Part shown: positions 42,159 to 51,573 of the stretch, piece after piece
Position numbering within the stretch: the stretch's first letter is position 1
Layout: the number at the start of each line of letters is the position of its first letter
From: Comamonadaceae bacterium UBA2121
GTDB taxonomy: Bacteria; Pseudomonadota; Gammaproteobacteria; Burkholderiales; Burkholderiaceae_C
NCBI GenBank assembly: GCA_002331385.1
Contig: DCYB01000012.1
Span: 248,001 to 312,000, forward strand
Length of the DNA stretch: 64,000 nucleotides
Direction of reading: 5' to 3'
Translations under genes and position numbers: made by a program
The notes under the pieces: generated by a model
The model's database searches: none
What the model saw: only the letters and a program-made list of their open reading frames with translations
What the model was told of the DNA's origin: nothing

Positions 42159-42769
42159 TTCACCGCCTCGATAAAACAATGCGAATATGGAATCCAGCTT
42201 TGATGACGAACAGTCGTCTTTACTACAGAAAAAACGCCCGCGCAAAGTTTAAGATATTCAGCTTCGGTTCTTACATTCTGCCCTCTATCTTGATCAATCA
42301 AAAATCTAGCAACTCTATTCTGACCTTCCACGAAAACAGGATCATGCGTAACAAATCGACCGCCTGGCGCCAAAGCCGTCTGCGCGACTTTGAGTAACCC
42401 CAACACTTCGCAATCCTCCAAGTGATGCAACACCCCCAAAGCCAACACGATATCAAATTTCTCGCTCGCAGCAGCCTTTTCGATGGTTAAAAGCGATGTA
42501 CTAAATTCACCTCGATCTCCAAATCGTTTGCGGGCCGAAGATATATAAGACTCAGATATATCATATCCTTTGTATTCAACATCAGGAAGATACTCCAGAA
42601 TCTCTGCTGTTCCACATCCAAGGTCCAAAACTCTTATACCCATATTTGCACGTATATACTCACGTGAAAACATCCTCCTAAAATTCGCCGCACCCATCGC
42701 ATTTTGCAACAAATCGTAAAAAAAAGAATTCGAAAGCACGCTCCTGACTCCAGAGGTAATCTGAGACAT
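42155..42769 (-). CDS. Class I SAM-dependent methyltransferase
   Basis: A 204-residue methyltransferase with motif I VLDLGCGTAEILEYLP (about 47-62), an acidic residue in KGYDIS for SAM ribose, and ALGVLHHLEDC. The start ATG 42769 follows AAGGGG and lies one base after the preceding stop. The substrate is probably a sugar, from the operon context; the position cannot be told. Confidence 0.85.
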   Translation of the reverse strand: MSQITSGVRSVLSNSFFYDLLQNAMGAANFRRMFSREYIRANMGIRVLDLGCGTAEILEYLPDVEYKGYDISESYISSARKRFGDRGEFSTSLLTIEKAAASEKFDIVLALGVLHHLEDCEVLGLLKVAQTALAPGGRFVTHDPVFVEGQNRVARFLIDQDRGQNVRTEAEYLKLCAGVFSVVKTTVRHQSWIPYSHCFIEAVK

Positions 42770-42770
42770 A

Positions 42771-43133
42771 CTATCCCCTTGCAATTATAATTAACCCAAC
42801 AATAACGATGAAAGTGCCCAGAATTTTCTGAAAACCTAGACTTTCTCCAAACACAAAATAACCCGCAGCCAGAATAAAAATATAATTCAAACCCATGAAT
42901 GGAAAAGCCTGACTAATTTCAAATTTAGTCATTGCACACATCCATGACACACCCGCCAAAAAGGTCGCGAAGACTCCGCTCAACACCCAAGGATTCAGTA
43001 GCAAATGAAATACAAATAATACTTTTCCATCGAATTCAGAAGGAAGTTGTCCAACGCTTGAAACTTGCCATTTCATTACAATTTGGCTGTATACCGTAAA
43101 TACGATGGTTAAGACCACATACAAATATCCCAT
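42771..43133 (-). CDS. Small four-helix EamA/ArnE-like protein
   Basis: A 120-residue protein with four transmembrane helices, the size of ArnE/ArnF and other small DMT proteins that flip undecaprenyl-phosphate sugars. The C-terminal half carries the EamA pattern AFPFMGLNYIFILAAGYFVFGE. ATG 43133 has GGAG at good spacing. An ATG at 43190 overlapping the acetyltransferase stop would add 19 residues. Flippase function is inferred from the neighbouring DPM1-like GT2 and GT-C genes. Confidence 0.75.
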   Translation of the reverse strand: MGYLYVVLTIVFTVYSQIVMKWQVSSVGQLPSEFDGKVLFVFHLLLNPWVLSGVFATFLAGVSWMCAMTKFEISQAFPFMGLNYIFILAAGYFVFGESLGFQKILGTFIVIVGLIIIARG

Positions 43134-43186
43134 AATCTCACTCCGCGACTCAAAAGCCGAAAATACTCCAGATCCGATCACCAAGC

Positions 43187-43825
43187 TCATTTCATGAGTT
43201 TTGCAGGAACTCCACAATGCAATCCTGGCATTTCAATGTGCTTGACAATCACTGAGCCAGCACCTGTCCTGGTCGCAGGAGCGACGGTCAAACCATCTAT
43301 CACCACCGTGCCAATTCCTAACATGACACGGTCTCCAATGTTTGAAAAACCGCCTATGGATACACGAGGCGCAAGAAAGCTACTGTGCCCTAATGTCGCG
43401 TCATGCGAAATAACACAGCCCAAATTGAGAAGGCAGTTGTCACCCACGCTAACATTCATATCTATTACACACCCAGCGTAAATAACTGACCCTGGACCAA
43501 TACAAGCCGTTTTGTCAATAATCGCCGAAGAATGCACATAGGTGGCGAAAGGGACTACTCCTTTAAGTCTCAAATACAAATTTCCTCTAAACGCAAGATG
43601 TTTATATCCTATTGCAATTAACAGTTCGTCAAAAAAATTTTCGACGAACAGTCGTTCAATACTCCCAATATTTCCAAGAACTGGCAAATTATCGATCAAA
43701 CCAGATTCATCTGCATAATCATCAAAAAAACCTACGCACCGCATATTCGGAGTTCCGCTTAGGTGATGTGATAGTTGTCTACCCAAATCACCGGCACCAA
43801 CTATTGCAACTCGTTTGATCGACAT
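43187..43825 (-). CDS. NeuD/PglD-type sugar N/O-acetyltransferase
   Basis: A 212-residue protein. The N-terminal Rossmann-like subdomain (VAIVGAGDLGRQLSHHL) binds the nucleotide sugar. The C-terminal left-handed beta-helix (about 95-212) has hexapeptide repeats such as IGPGSVIYAGCVI and the candidate catalytic His in CVISHDATLGH. PglD-type enzymes acetylate the 4-amino group of UDP/dTDP-amino sugars, so this is the natural partner of WecE to make dTDP-Fuc4NAc. Confidence 0.87.
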   Translation of the reverse strand: MSIKRVAIVGAGDLGRQLSHHLSGTPNMRCVGFFDDYADESGLIDNLPVLGNIGSIERLFVENFFDELLIAIGYKHLAFRGNLYLRLKGVVPFATYVHSSAIIDKTACIGPGSVIYAGCVIDMNVSVGDNCLLNLGCVISHDATLGHSSFLAPRVSIGGFSNIGDRVMLGIGTVVIDGLTVAPATRTGAGSVIVKHIEMPGLHCGVPAKLMK

Positions 43826-43886
43826 AAGTTAAACAAAAGCGTAGAAATCAAATTAGCCAATATAAACCGAATTCTTGACAAGCACA

Positions 43887-44810
43887 CTAATCACTCTTGT
43901 AGATTTGACGAACGATGGAGTATGGCCGTTTCTTAGTCTCAACAAAAACTTTGGAAAGATAGATCCCTATTATTCCCATAAAAGAAATCACCAAACCACC
44001 TAACAGCCAAATCGAGGCCATCACCGATGTCCATCCAGATAAGGATCCGCTCCAAAAAGTCCATCGCAGTATTAAAAAAACAATATAAGAGGTAGCGATA
44101 AATGAAATCGCACCACCTATATAAAATATAGAAATTAACGGAAGATTACTAAACGAAGTTATGGAATTTACCAACAAAGATACCTTCTTAGAGAAGGAGT
44201 AGGTGGATCCGCGCCGGCTAAGTTTGGATACCTTGAGTGAAAGTTGGGAAAAGCCTGTAATTAAAAAAAGTCCCGCTAAAAAAACTTCGCGCTCCTGATG
44301 CCTTAGAAGTGCGTTCACATATCGTTTCGTCATTAACCTTGCAGTGACGATATTCGCGGGCAAGTTTAAACCACTGAACAGGTTAAAAATCCTATAAAAC
44401 CAGTCACCACTAATGCGTTCAAAAAAACCTCCTTTTCGAGACTCTTGAACACCAAAAACCACATCTACGTTAGCTTGAAACAATAGATCGGAAAACTCAG
44501 CCAGCCACTCGGGGGATTCTTCCAAATCACTATCAATCAGAAAAATCAAGTCACCTTTTGCGTACTCTAATCCGGTCATAATCGCCTTGTGGTGGCCAAA
44601 ATTTTTGGACAAATCAATTACCACAAGATTCGAGTATGCCTTTGTGAGTTCCAGTGCAATTCTTAGACTATCGTCGGGTGAACCATCATTAACTAGTATT
44701 ATTTCGAAATCAGTGCCAATAGCGGCGCGGGCCGAGCTATTAACCCTATCGAGAAACTCCGAAATAAATGTCGCAGACTTATAAAGAGTTGAGACAATAG
44801 ATAACTTCAT
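43887..44810 (-). CDS. DPM1/GtrB-type GT2, probable Und-P sugar transferase
   Basis: A 307-residue family 2 glycosyltransferase with two C-terminal transmembrane segments (about 225-250, 262-288). Motifs: LSIVSTLYKSATFI, IILVNDGSPDDSL, NFGHHKAIMTGL and the DxD-type LIDSDLEESPEWL. This layout is shared by ArnC, GtrB and DPM1 enzymes, which move a sugar from a nucleotide to a polyprenyl phosphate. The ATG at 44810 overlaps the WbqC-like stop. Confidence 0.88.
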   Translation of the reverse strand: MKLSIVSTLYKSATFISEFLDRVNSSARAAIGTDFEIILVNDGSPDDSLRIALELTKAYSNLVVIDLSKNFGHHKAIMTGLEYAKGDLIFLIDSDLEESPEWLAEFSDLLFQANVDVVFGVQESRKGGFFERISGDWFYRIFNLFSGLNLPANIVTARLMTKRYVNALLRHQEREVFLAGLFLITGFSQLSLKVSKLSRRGSTYSFSKKVSLLVNSITSFSNLPLISIFYIGGAISFIATSYIVFLILRWTFWSGSLSGWTSVMASIWLLGGLVISFMGIIGIYLSKVFVETKKRPYSIVRQIYKSD

Positions 44811-45496
44811 AGCGCTCCAATTTTCATGAAATTTCTGGATTTGGAGCCGCAATTAAAAAGGAGGTCTAAAATACTGACTCCATGATGAAAATCACCCCAA
44901 AGTTGATTGTACTCCTTATATCCTCCATAATCAAACCAATTCAATATTATTGCGTTTGTTTCAAAAAGGGTGGGGTCTATATAACTTTGAGCAGCGGGAC
45001 CTGATACATACTCATCAGCATTCGCTAGCTTACAAATATTAAGTAAGCGTTCAACTCTGTCACCGTGCGAGTCGTACATACTTGAATTAACTAACCGAGT
45101 TTCTATTCCCAAGTACTTACATATCTCTCGAATAAAAATCTGATTCATTTGTGAAAGATGGCTATATTTGGAGTCCAGATACAAAGGTTCTAGCCATTTC
45201 GCAATTTCTTTAAAATATGGCGCGCGGGTATAATTAAGAGAAAGTGTACGCCAATGCTTCAACTGCCATTTATCATCAATCTCGACTTCAGAAATTTTAC
45301 GGGATAGGTCGATGCCGGTCGGAACGGTAATCCACGTAAGGCCTTGAGGAGTTTTAATTTTATTTCTATTTCTCCAATCATTTTTTGTGTATTGCACCTG
45401 ATCATAGAAAATAAATTCATCTACAGAACCAATCAAATCAAAGTATCCCTTCCAGGGAATATAATTTGATTGAAGTATGGCTACTTTTTTCTTCAT
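44807..45496 (-). CDS. WbqC-family protein
   Basis: A 229-residue protein of the WbqC-like family, common in polysaccharide clusters. N-terminal VAILQSNYIPWKGYFDLI and DEFIFYDQVQYTKNDWRNRNKIK are diagnostic. Members are proposed to transfer amino-acid or other groups to sugar nucleotides, but the reaction is not firmly known. The gene is visibly AT-rich and overlaps the following GT2 by four bases. Confidence 0.85.
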   Translation of the reverse strand: MKKKVAILQSNYIPWKGYFDLIGSVDEFIFYDQVQYTKNDWRNRNKIKTPQGLTWITVPTGIDLSRKISEVEIDDKWQLKHWRTLSLNYTRAPYFKEIAKWLEPLYLDSKYSHLSQMNQIFIREICKYLGIETRLVNSSMYDSHGDRVERLLNICKLANADEYVSGPAAQSYIDPTLFETNAIILNWFDYGGYKEYNQLWGDFHHGVSILDLLFNCGSKSRNFMKIGAL

Positions 45497-45543
45497 AATA
45501 TTAAGCAGTAATAATAAATTTCTGCAGCATTCCTAGCTGAATG

Positions 45544-47673
45544 CTATTTGAATTCAACATCACCAACTTGACAACCAAAAGATCTAATATCCGTATTAAC
45601 GCTAAATAAATGGGCTGTCCGTAAACGCAGTAAAAATGCCGCCTGATTACTCGGCAATTTAAAAAGCACTTCTCTCCAGTCGTCATCTAACTTTTTTTCT
45701 GAAAGAATTTTAGGCAAATTAGAACTGGAAGCAAATTGAAGCAATTCGAGACTTGGGCACTTGTATTTAAAAGCGAGTAGCCTCTCTTGCTCGAGCGTCG
45801 GAGGAATAGCCAACCAAGCGTTTAACCCACTCATCCAGCGGAAAGGCCGTTCGTTAGGGTATTCCTCCCGATCATACCAACCCATAGCATATTGAACATC
45901 ACTAATTACAATTCGACCACTTTGAACACCCGCCACAAAGATCTGATTTAGCTTCTCAAAATCCATAGCAACGACATTCTCTGAGTCGGACAATTCACTA
46001 ATTTTATAAACAATTACTCCAGAGTCTTCAGTAACTCTGGTTATCATGGAACTAGAATCAAACGCCGCGACGACAAGACTATCAACTCGAGGTTCAAATT
46101 TTGTATTGTGTACCACGATATATTCATACCCTCTGTTCTTCAGCCACGAAACCTGCTCAAATGAAATAATTCCATCATTAATTGAATAGAGATAACTTAC
46201 ATCCTTATCCACGGCTCGCGGATAGAAGCTGCTATGACCTGTTAGCAGTCGCATGTCGTACTTAAGTGCAATAGGAAGAAAGGTTGAATTCTTGTAATGT
46301 GCGCTATTGAACTGAAATGGGATCGTCAACACCTTTCTTTGTTTCTCCGCGATTTGCTTATATGCAGCGTTTTCAGCCATAAATAAACTTATATTCGGAT
46401 TCAAATATCCGAAATCCAGAACAATTAGCAAGGACAGTAAGGCGATTCCTCCCCGCCAGAAAACACCATGCGCGAAGCGTTTAACGAAAATTTTCTTTAA
46501 AAATACTACAAAGCTAGCGAGTAATAAAGTATAAATTACCGCCACCACCGACATAATGCGCCCCGTTGTTCGCGTCCCATTAAAGCCAGGGACGTTGTCA
46601 AACATCCAACGAAACAAACTCAACTTGGAAACCTCATCAAATCGCGGTCCAAATATAAAGAAAAATCCTGTACAAAACAAAAAGAATAATCCACCCAGAT
46701 AGAAAGATCGTTTGAAATGCCGCCCCACAAAAAACAGATGCGCCGCAACCCACAACAAAACGAACGGGGCTGTGAATCCGAGGTAGACATTCTTTTCATT
46801 GCCACTGAATCTCGAAAACAATTGGTCAAAAGTCGGCGTGTAAAACAAAGTCTCCTCGAAGGATTGCCCCTTATCAAGAACACCCGTATTCATCATTTCA
46901 ATGATAAATAAACCGTACAAAACAGTTAATATCAACCCCGGCAATATATAGAGATAACTACGCCAAAAATGTCCGACATGAAACTTCTTCAACGTACATA
47001 TCAACACAAATAAGTAATACGGGGCTAACAGCAGCATTGCCCAGTAAAACATTTGAAAATTTGATGTGATCATAAAAAAAAGAATTATTCCAGCGGCCAA
47101 CAAATAACTCTTGGAAAGCGACTTTTTTATATGCTCACAACAACCAATCAGCAATGGCAATAATATGGCATCCACGCCATAAACCATTTGGCCATATAAA
47201 AAGCTTGTTCTAAAGGGTAGCAGCGCCAAAAAAATACCACCTACTAATGCGGCGCTGCGATCATTAGTAATGGACTTGACCATAAAATATCCAGCGAGGC
47301 CCACCGCCGGATAAGAAATAACCATAATCAAATTGAACGCAACTATTGGGCCAAAAATGAATGAAATAAGTCCGGCCAAAGCAGAAAAAGGGAAAAATAC
47401 CAATCCCTCAGTGAAACTTTGCTCAGAAAACTGGTACCCGGTGTAATAAGGAAATCGTCCGCGGATCAAATTGTCAAAGAAAAGAGAATATCTATAAAAC
47501 TGCTCATGATGATCGCCGGGCGCCATGTATGAAACCCCCCCGCCTACACTGTTTGATGGGATTCCATCACTAAAATGCGCCAAAAAATTCCAACCTGAGT
47601 AATAGAATCCCACAAGCAGCAGAAAAACAGTAAGCCCTATTGGTATCAATTTTTCCTGAGATAGCTTAATCAT
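45544..47673 (-). CDS. Large GT-C/YfhO-like membrane protein
   Basis: A 709-residue protein with about 11-12 transmembrane helices in the first 430 residues and a soluble C-terminal part of about 280 residues. After the first helix it has an acidic APGDHHEQFYRYSLF segment, then RGRFPYYTGYQFSE, typical of lipid-linked-sugar GT-C transferases of the YfhO type. The start ATG 47673 follows GAGGTCGG. It may transfer a lipid-linked sugar in the periplasm. A 132-base gap separates it from the gene upstream, with a TATAAC (47694-47699, minus) that may be an internal promoter. Confidence 0.72.
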   Translation of the reverse strand: MIKLSQEKLIPIGLTVFLLLVGFYYSGWNFLAHFSDGIPSNSVGGGVSYMAPGDHHEQFYRYSLFFDNLIRGRFPYYTGYQFSEQSFTEGLVFFPFSALAGLISFIFGPIVAFNLIMVISYPAVGLAGYFMVKSITNDRSAALVGGIFLALLPFRTSFLYGQMVYGVDAILLPLLIGCCEHIKKSLSKSYLLAAGIILFFMITSNFQMFYWAMLLLAPYYLFVLICTLKKFHVGHFWRSYLYILPGLILTVLYGLFIIEMMNTGVLDKGQSFEETLFYTPTFDQLFSRFSGNEKNVYLGFTAPFVLLWVAAHLFFVGRHFKRSFYLGGLFFLFCTGFFFIFGPRFDEVSKLSLFRWMFDNVPGFNGTRTTGRIMSVVAVIYTLLLASFVVFLKKIFVKRFAHGVFWRGGIALLSLLIVLDFGYLNPNISLFMAENAAYKQIAEKQRKVLTIPFQFNSAHYKNSTFLPIALKYDMRLLTGHSSFYPRAVDKDVSYLYSINDGIISFEQVSWLKNRGYEYIVVHNTKFEPRVDSLVVAAFDSSSMITRVTEDSGVIVYKISELSDSENVVAMDFEKLNQIFVAGVQSGRIVISDVQYAMGWYDREEYPNERPFRWMSGLNAWLAIPPTLEQERLLAFKYKCPSLELLQFASSSNLPKILSEKKLDDDWREVLFKLPSNQAAFLLRLRTAHLFSVNTDIRSFGCQVGDVEFK

Positions 47674-47805
47674 AATTACCGACCTCAAACACTGTTATAC
47701 ACTATCAGTCACATTGAATATCCACTCCATACAATTCAATTTTTTTCGACATGTAGGAAGTGGTGATGACAATATAAATCGGTTTATTATATTTTAGTAG
47801 AGCAT

Positions 47806-50800
47806 CTATTTTTTAGGAAAACAAATATGAAAGAAGCGCTCCGCTGCCTGGGTCCAAGTTAGATATGGCATCCCTGATGAGCTAATTGTAAAATTATTAT
47901 TCTTATTTTCTATCCAATCCACTATCTCCTTACTCAAGGCGTCTTTCTTAGTTCCGTCAAAGTAAGTGGCCTTGTAACCTGCCACCTCTCTAAAAACTGC
48001 AATATCTCTTGCAATAATTGGAGTGCCATAGGCAGCCGCTTCAATGAGGGGTAATCCAAAGCCCTCCCCGTAAGAGGCAGCAATAAGGCAATCTACGTTT
48101 TCATACAACTCTTCGAGAAACTGGTCTGAAGCGTTGTCAACCCAAAAAAATTGATATCCTAGCTGAGGATGATTTCTAAAATATTCTATAGTGGCAGGAA
48201 TATCCCGTCGCATATCCTCTGGTAGTGCTAACCAGCCTTCTTTACCCACAACGATAAGGTTCACATCAACGCCGGCCTTCCATAAAACATTGAACTGCTT
48301 CAGTGTTTCTAGATACGCTTTCCTCGGCTCAATAGTTCCCACCATGAGAAACGTTACCCTCGAAGCGATGGCCTTCCGGATTTGCTCGACATCGTCAGGC
48401 CATCCATGTGATGGAGCGGAAGACTTTAGGTCTGCCCCTAAATGAGACCAATGAATGTCGCAGTAATTCTGATTGCTACCCGGGTTAGCATTTCCTTTAT
48501 GCCAGCGCTTCAAATCTTCAGCCACTGTCTCGGTGATTGCGATTGCCCCATCAAAAGTCAAGACAACACTGATCCACTCAGCATGTGCACTTGAAGCTCC
48601 TGGTGGAAATACTTGCGGCAACTGAATCGGCAAAAGGTCGTAGACCACAAATAGAATCTTTACACCTCGATGGCGCAGTGCATTAAAGAATCCGTTGCGT
48701 TGTGCAGATACGAGAATGTCTCCCGATATATCCAATCCAAGAATCACATCGCCACTACGGGGATCGATAATTTCATCCGAAAGAATATCATTTGGAAGAT
48801 TCAGCAAATCAAGTGTGTATCGAGACGCCTTTTTATAGCACCATTTTCTATTGATCTTAGCCAAATATACAGGCTCAATACGAACGCCTACTGATTTTAA
48901 TCCTATCAACTCGGTAATAATCGACTTGACTACTCGTTCAATTCCTGATTTATGGTCAAACGCTACCGTAGCTGTTATATCCAAAAATAAAGTGGAGCGG
49001 CCGTCCATTATGGGATCATTTTTAGCTATTTCTGACGCATACCTAATGAAATCAGACTCGGTCAAATTTTTCTGATGAGTAGAAACTATTCTATTCAGAA
49101 GTGTTTTTTGTTCATATTTGAATCTGTTTTTGAAATCAACCAAGCATTGGGAATAGAGATCTGCACATACCTGTGGCGAATGTTTATTTTTTATGTATTC
49201 AACTCCACGCCGACTCATCAGCTTGCGGAGTTGATAATCATCGTGCAGACTTTCAAGTGCTGTTATCAATTGCTCAATTTCAAAATTATCCGGCAGCATG
49301 AAAACAACATTTGGGTCTATTTCCGCCATAGAACCGTTCGCATTTAAGACAACAGGCACACCGTGAGCTAGGCAGTCAAGTACAGTTCCAGAAGTTTCCC
49401 CACGACTATGAGCCCTCAATTGAACGGCCATATCTGCAGCAGCAAGGTAATTTTGAAAAAGATCGCGTGGCGCAAAACCGGATATTGTAATTCGACCGGC
49501 TTGGTCTGAATCGCGAATTCTGTCCAAGATCTCTATTCCATATTCGCCACCATGATTTTCACCAACGAACACAAGTCTGCAATTTGAAGATCGTGCTAAT
49601 TTGGAACCTAACCAAGCATCCAGTAACAAATGATTCAGTTTGGAGCTATCCAAGTAACCAAAGCTGCACACGACAAAATCTGATTCAAGAATCTCTAACT
49701 GCATTCTTGCAGAGTTTCTTTCACCCAAGTTTGCTGTTGCTCTCAGATGAGGGACATAAGAGCAATTTTGCGCCAGATTTTCTGAGTACCATTCTCTTGT
49801 CAGCTCTTTGGAATAGTTTGAGTGAAGAATAATGCCACGTGATTTGCGAAAAATTTCCAAGTTGACCGGGAAATTTCGTTTGGCCAATTCAGCATCTAGA
49901 TGATAACTTTTAAGCGCAAAATATCCATGGCTATCATACAGGCTCTGCCTCCAATATCCTGCATGCCCACTTATCTGTTCCTTCCATGCAACCAAGCCAC
50001 TAAGAAAGAAGTCATGAAGTACAACGACACCTGGCACCTCTTCCATAAGGGCAAGCATGTAGTCGTGAAAAGGAGAATTGCCAAACTGATAAACCACATA
50101 ATCAAAGGTTGCAGCATTTTTTTGCAACCATTCAGGATTTTTAACTTGAAAATTTTGAGATCCGATAAAGTCGATTTTTCCTGATTGGTTCGAGATTAGC
50201 GTTATATTAAAATTCCGACTCAGCTCAGGAATTAGCTCAGCGCTATAGTCCGCAATACCAGTACGCTCCGGAGGTAACGGGGACACAAACGCCAGTGTTG
50301 GTTTTGACCTACACTCGGTGTCTTGTTTTAATTTCTTCTTGGAAAACTCGCCATGAAGGTCTTCCCAGGCTTTAATCGCACGTCTAGCAGTGAGGTCCCA
50401 AGAAAATTTGAGTACTTGCTTTTTTCCATTTTTCTTGAGTTGCTCTAAAAATTCGTTATCGTTCAACGCTTTTGATATTTTTTCAGATATCGCTTTAGAA
50501 TCAAATGGATCAAATAAGGCATCAGGCCACTCGATAATTTCCACTAAACTAGTTTTATTCGCAGCAATTACAGCGGCACCACACGACATCGCTTCTAGTG
50601 CTGGCAAACCAAAACCTTCATGCCAGGACGGAAAGACGAATAATTTACAGTTATAATATAACCTTGCCAATTCGCCGTCTGATACATAACCGGTGAAATA
50701 GATATTTGGCTTATACTCGCCGGCTTTTCTTGCAATAGATTTCAAGTCTTTTGAAACAGATTCGGGCATCTTCCCCGCAATCACTAGACTAAATTTTTCT

Positions 50801-51558
50801 CTGCTACCCGCATCCAAGTTAGCCCATGCCTCAACCAATCGAGGTAAATTTTTTCGCTGATCAGCCCCTCCCGTGTAAAGAATATATTCCAACTCTTCAG
50901 GAATACAAGTCGGTTTTTCGGTTGAAGGTGTATATTCGTTAAATACGCTTTCATTTATAGCAGCGGAAATATTAACTATTCTTTCAGAACTCAACGAAAG
51001 ATATTCAAGCCCTTCAAGTCGTGAAGATTTTGATATCGCCAGAAATGCATCCGCTCGTCTGAAATGGTCGAGTTTTTCCGAGTAGAATTTCGAATAATTT
51101 TTGTTATGTACAAGATATTCCGTCGGATTCAATACTGGAATTAAATCGTATAAGCTAACACTTATTGGCGTTGAGTTATCAAATTTCCCAATACTGATTA
51201 CCGCATCATCAGCATACCCCTCGAATACGCTTGAAATGTGAACAATATCTGGCTGTAAGCTTAGAATGAATGCCTCTCGCATTAATTCTGCAACGCTTCG
51301 TATTTCTACCTTATCAGATCCTTCATATCTAACCGGACCCGGAGCCGACCAGACTTTGATGTTGTCTTGAGAAATTAACGACGATAGACTCTTGCGTATA
51401 TATTCTATCGAATCAGGGAGGAGTCCATTTAGAACAATATATACTTCATGCTCTCCACGATTTCTCAATACCGCGCAAATTAGCTCCAGAGTATACCGTC
51501 CAATTCCACGAAATCGACTTTCTGTTTGAACTCCTTGAGCATCAATCACAATACGCAC
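47806..51558 (-). CDS. Three-domain GT4 glycosyltransferase
   Basis: A 1250-residue fusion of three GT-B fold GT4 modules. Domain 1 is about 1-405, with AINES, YTGGADQRKNLPRLVEAW and EGFGLPALE at 314-322. Domain 2 is about 420-800: VSPLPPERTGIADYSAELIP, then a divergent donor motif GETSGTVLD at 720-728. Domain 3 is about 855-1250: SGIERVVKSI, LMVGTIEPRKAYLE and EGFGLPLIE at 1165-1173. Domains 1 and 3 keep the canonical E-x7-E; domain 2 has Glu-x7-Asp. Multi-GT4 polymerases of ABC-exported O-antigens (for example WbdA) work this way, so this is the candidate chain polymerase. Confidence 0.88.
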   Translation of the reverse strand: MRIVIDAQGVQTESRFRGIGRYTLELICAVLRNRGEHEVYIVLNGLLPDSIEYIRKSLSSLISQDNIKVWSAPGPVRYEGSDKVEIRSVAELMREAFILSLQPDIVHISSVFEGYADDAVISIGKFDNSTPISVSLYDLIPVLNPTEYLVHNKNYSKFYSEKLDHFRRADAFLAISKSSRLEGLEYLSLSSERIVNISAAINESVFNEYTPSTEKPTCIPEELEYILYTGGADQRKNLPRLVEAWANLDAGSREKFSLVIAGKMPESVSKDLKSIARKAGEYKPNIYFTGYVSDGELARLYYNCKLFVFPSWHEGFGLPALEAMSCGAAVIAANKTSLVEIIEWPDALFDPFDSKAISEKISKALNDNEFLEQLKKNGKKQVLKFSWDLTARRAIKAWEDLHGEFSKKKLKQDTECRSKPTLAFVSPLPPERTGIADYSAELIPELSRNFNITLISNQSGKIDFIGSQNFQVKNPEWLQKNAATFDYVVYQFGNSPFHDYMLALMEEVPGVVVLHDFFLSGLVAWKEQISGHAGYWRQSLYDSHGYFALKSYHLDAELAKRNFPVNLEIFRKSRGIILHSNYSKELTREWYSENLAQNCSYVPHLRATANLGERNSARMQLEILESDFVVCSFGYLDSSKLNHLLLDAWLGSKLARSSNCRLVFVGENHGGEYGIEILDRIRDSDQAGRITISGFAPRDLFQNYLAAADMAVQLRAHSRGETSGTVLDCLAHGVPVVLNANGSMAEIDPNVVFMLPDNFEIEQLITALESLHDDYQLRKLMSRRGVEYIKNKHSPQVCADLYSQCLVDFKNRFKYEQKTLLNRIVSTHQKNLTESDFIRYASEIAKNDPIMDGRSTLFLDITATVAFDHKSGIERVVKSIITELIGLKSVGVRIEPVYLAKINRKWCYKKASRYTLDLLNLPNDILSDEIIDPRSGDVILGLDISGDILVSAQRNGFFNALRHRGVKILFVVYDLLPIQLPQVFPPGASSAHAEWISVVLTFDGAIAITETVAEDLKRWHKGNANPGSNQNYCDIHWSHLGADLKSSAPSHGWPDDVEQIRKAIASRVTFLMVGTIEPRKAYLETLKQFNVLWKAGVDVNLIVVGKEGWLALPEDMRRDIPATIEYFRNHPQLGYQFFWVDNASDQFLEELYENVDCLIAASYGEGFGLPLIEAAAYGTPIIARDIAVFREVAGYKATYFDGTKKDALSKEIVDWIENKNNNFTISSSGMPYLTWTQAAERFFHICFPKK

Positions 51559-51573
51559 GCTAGCTCCTCTCTT

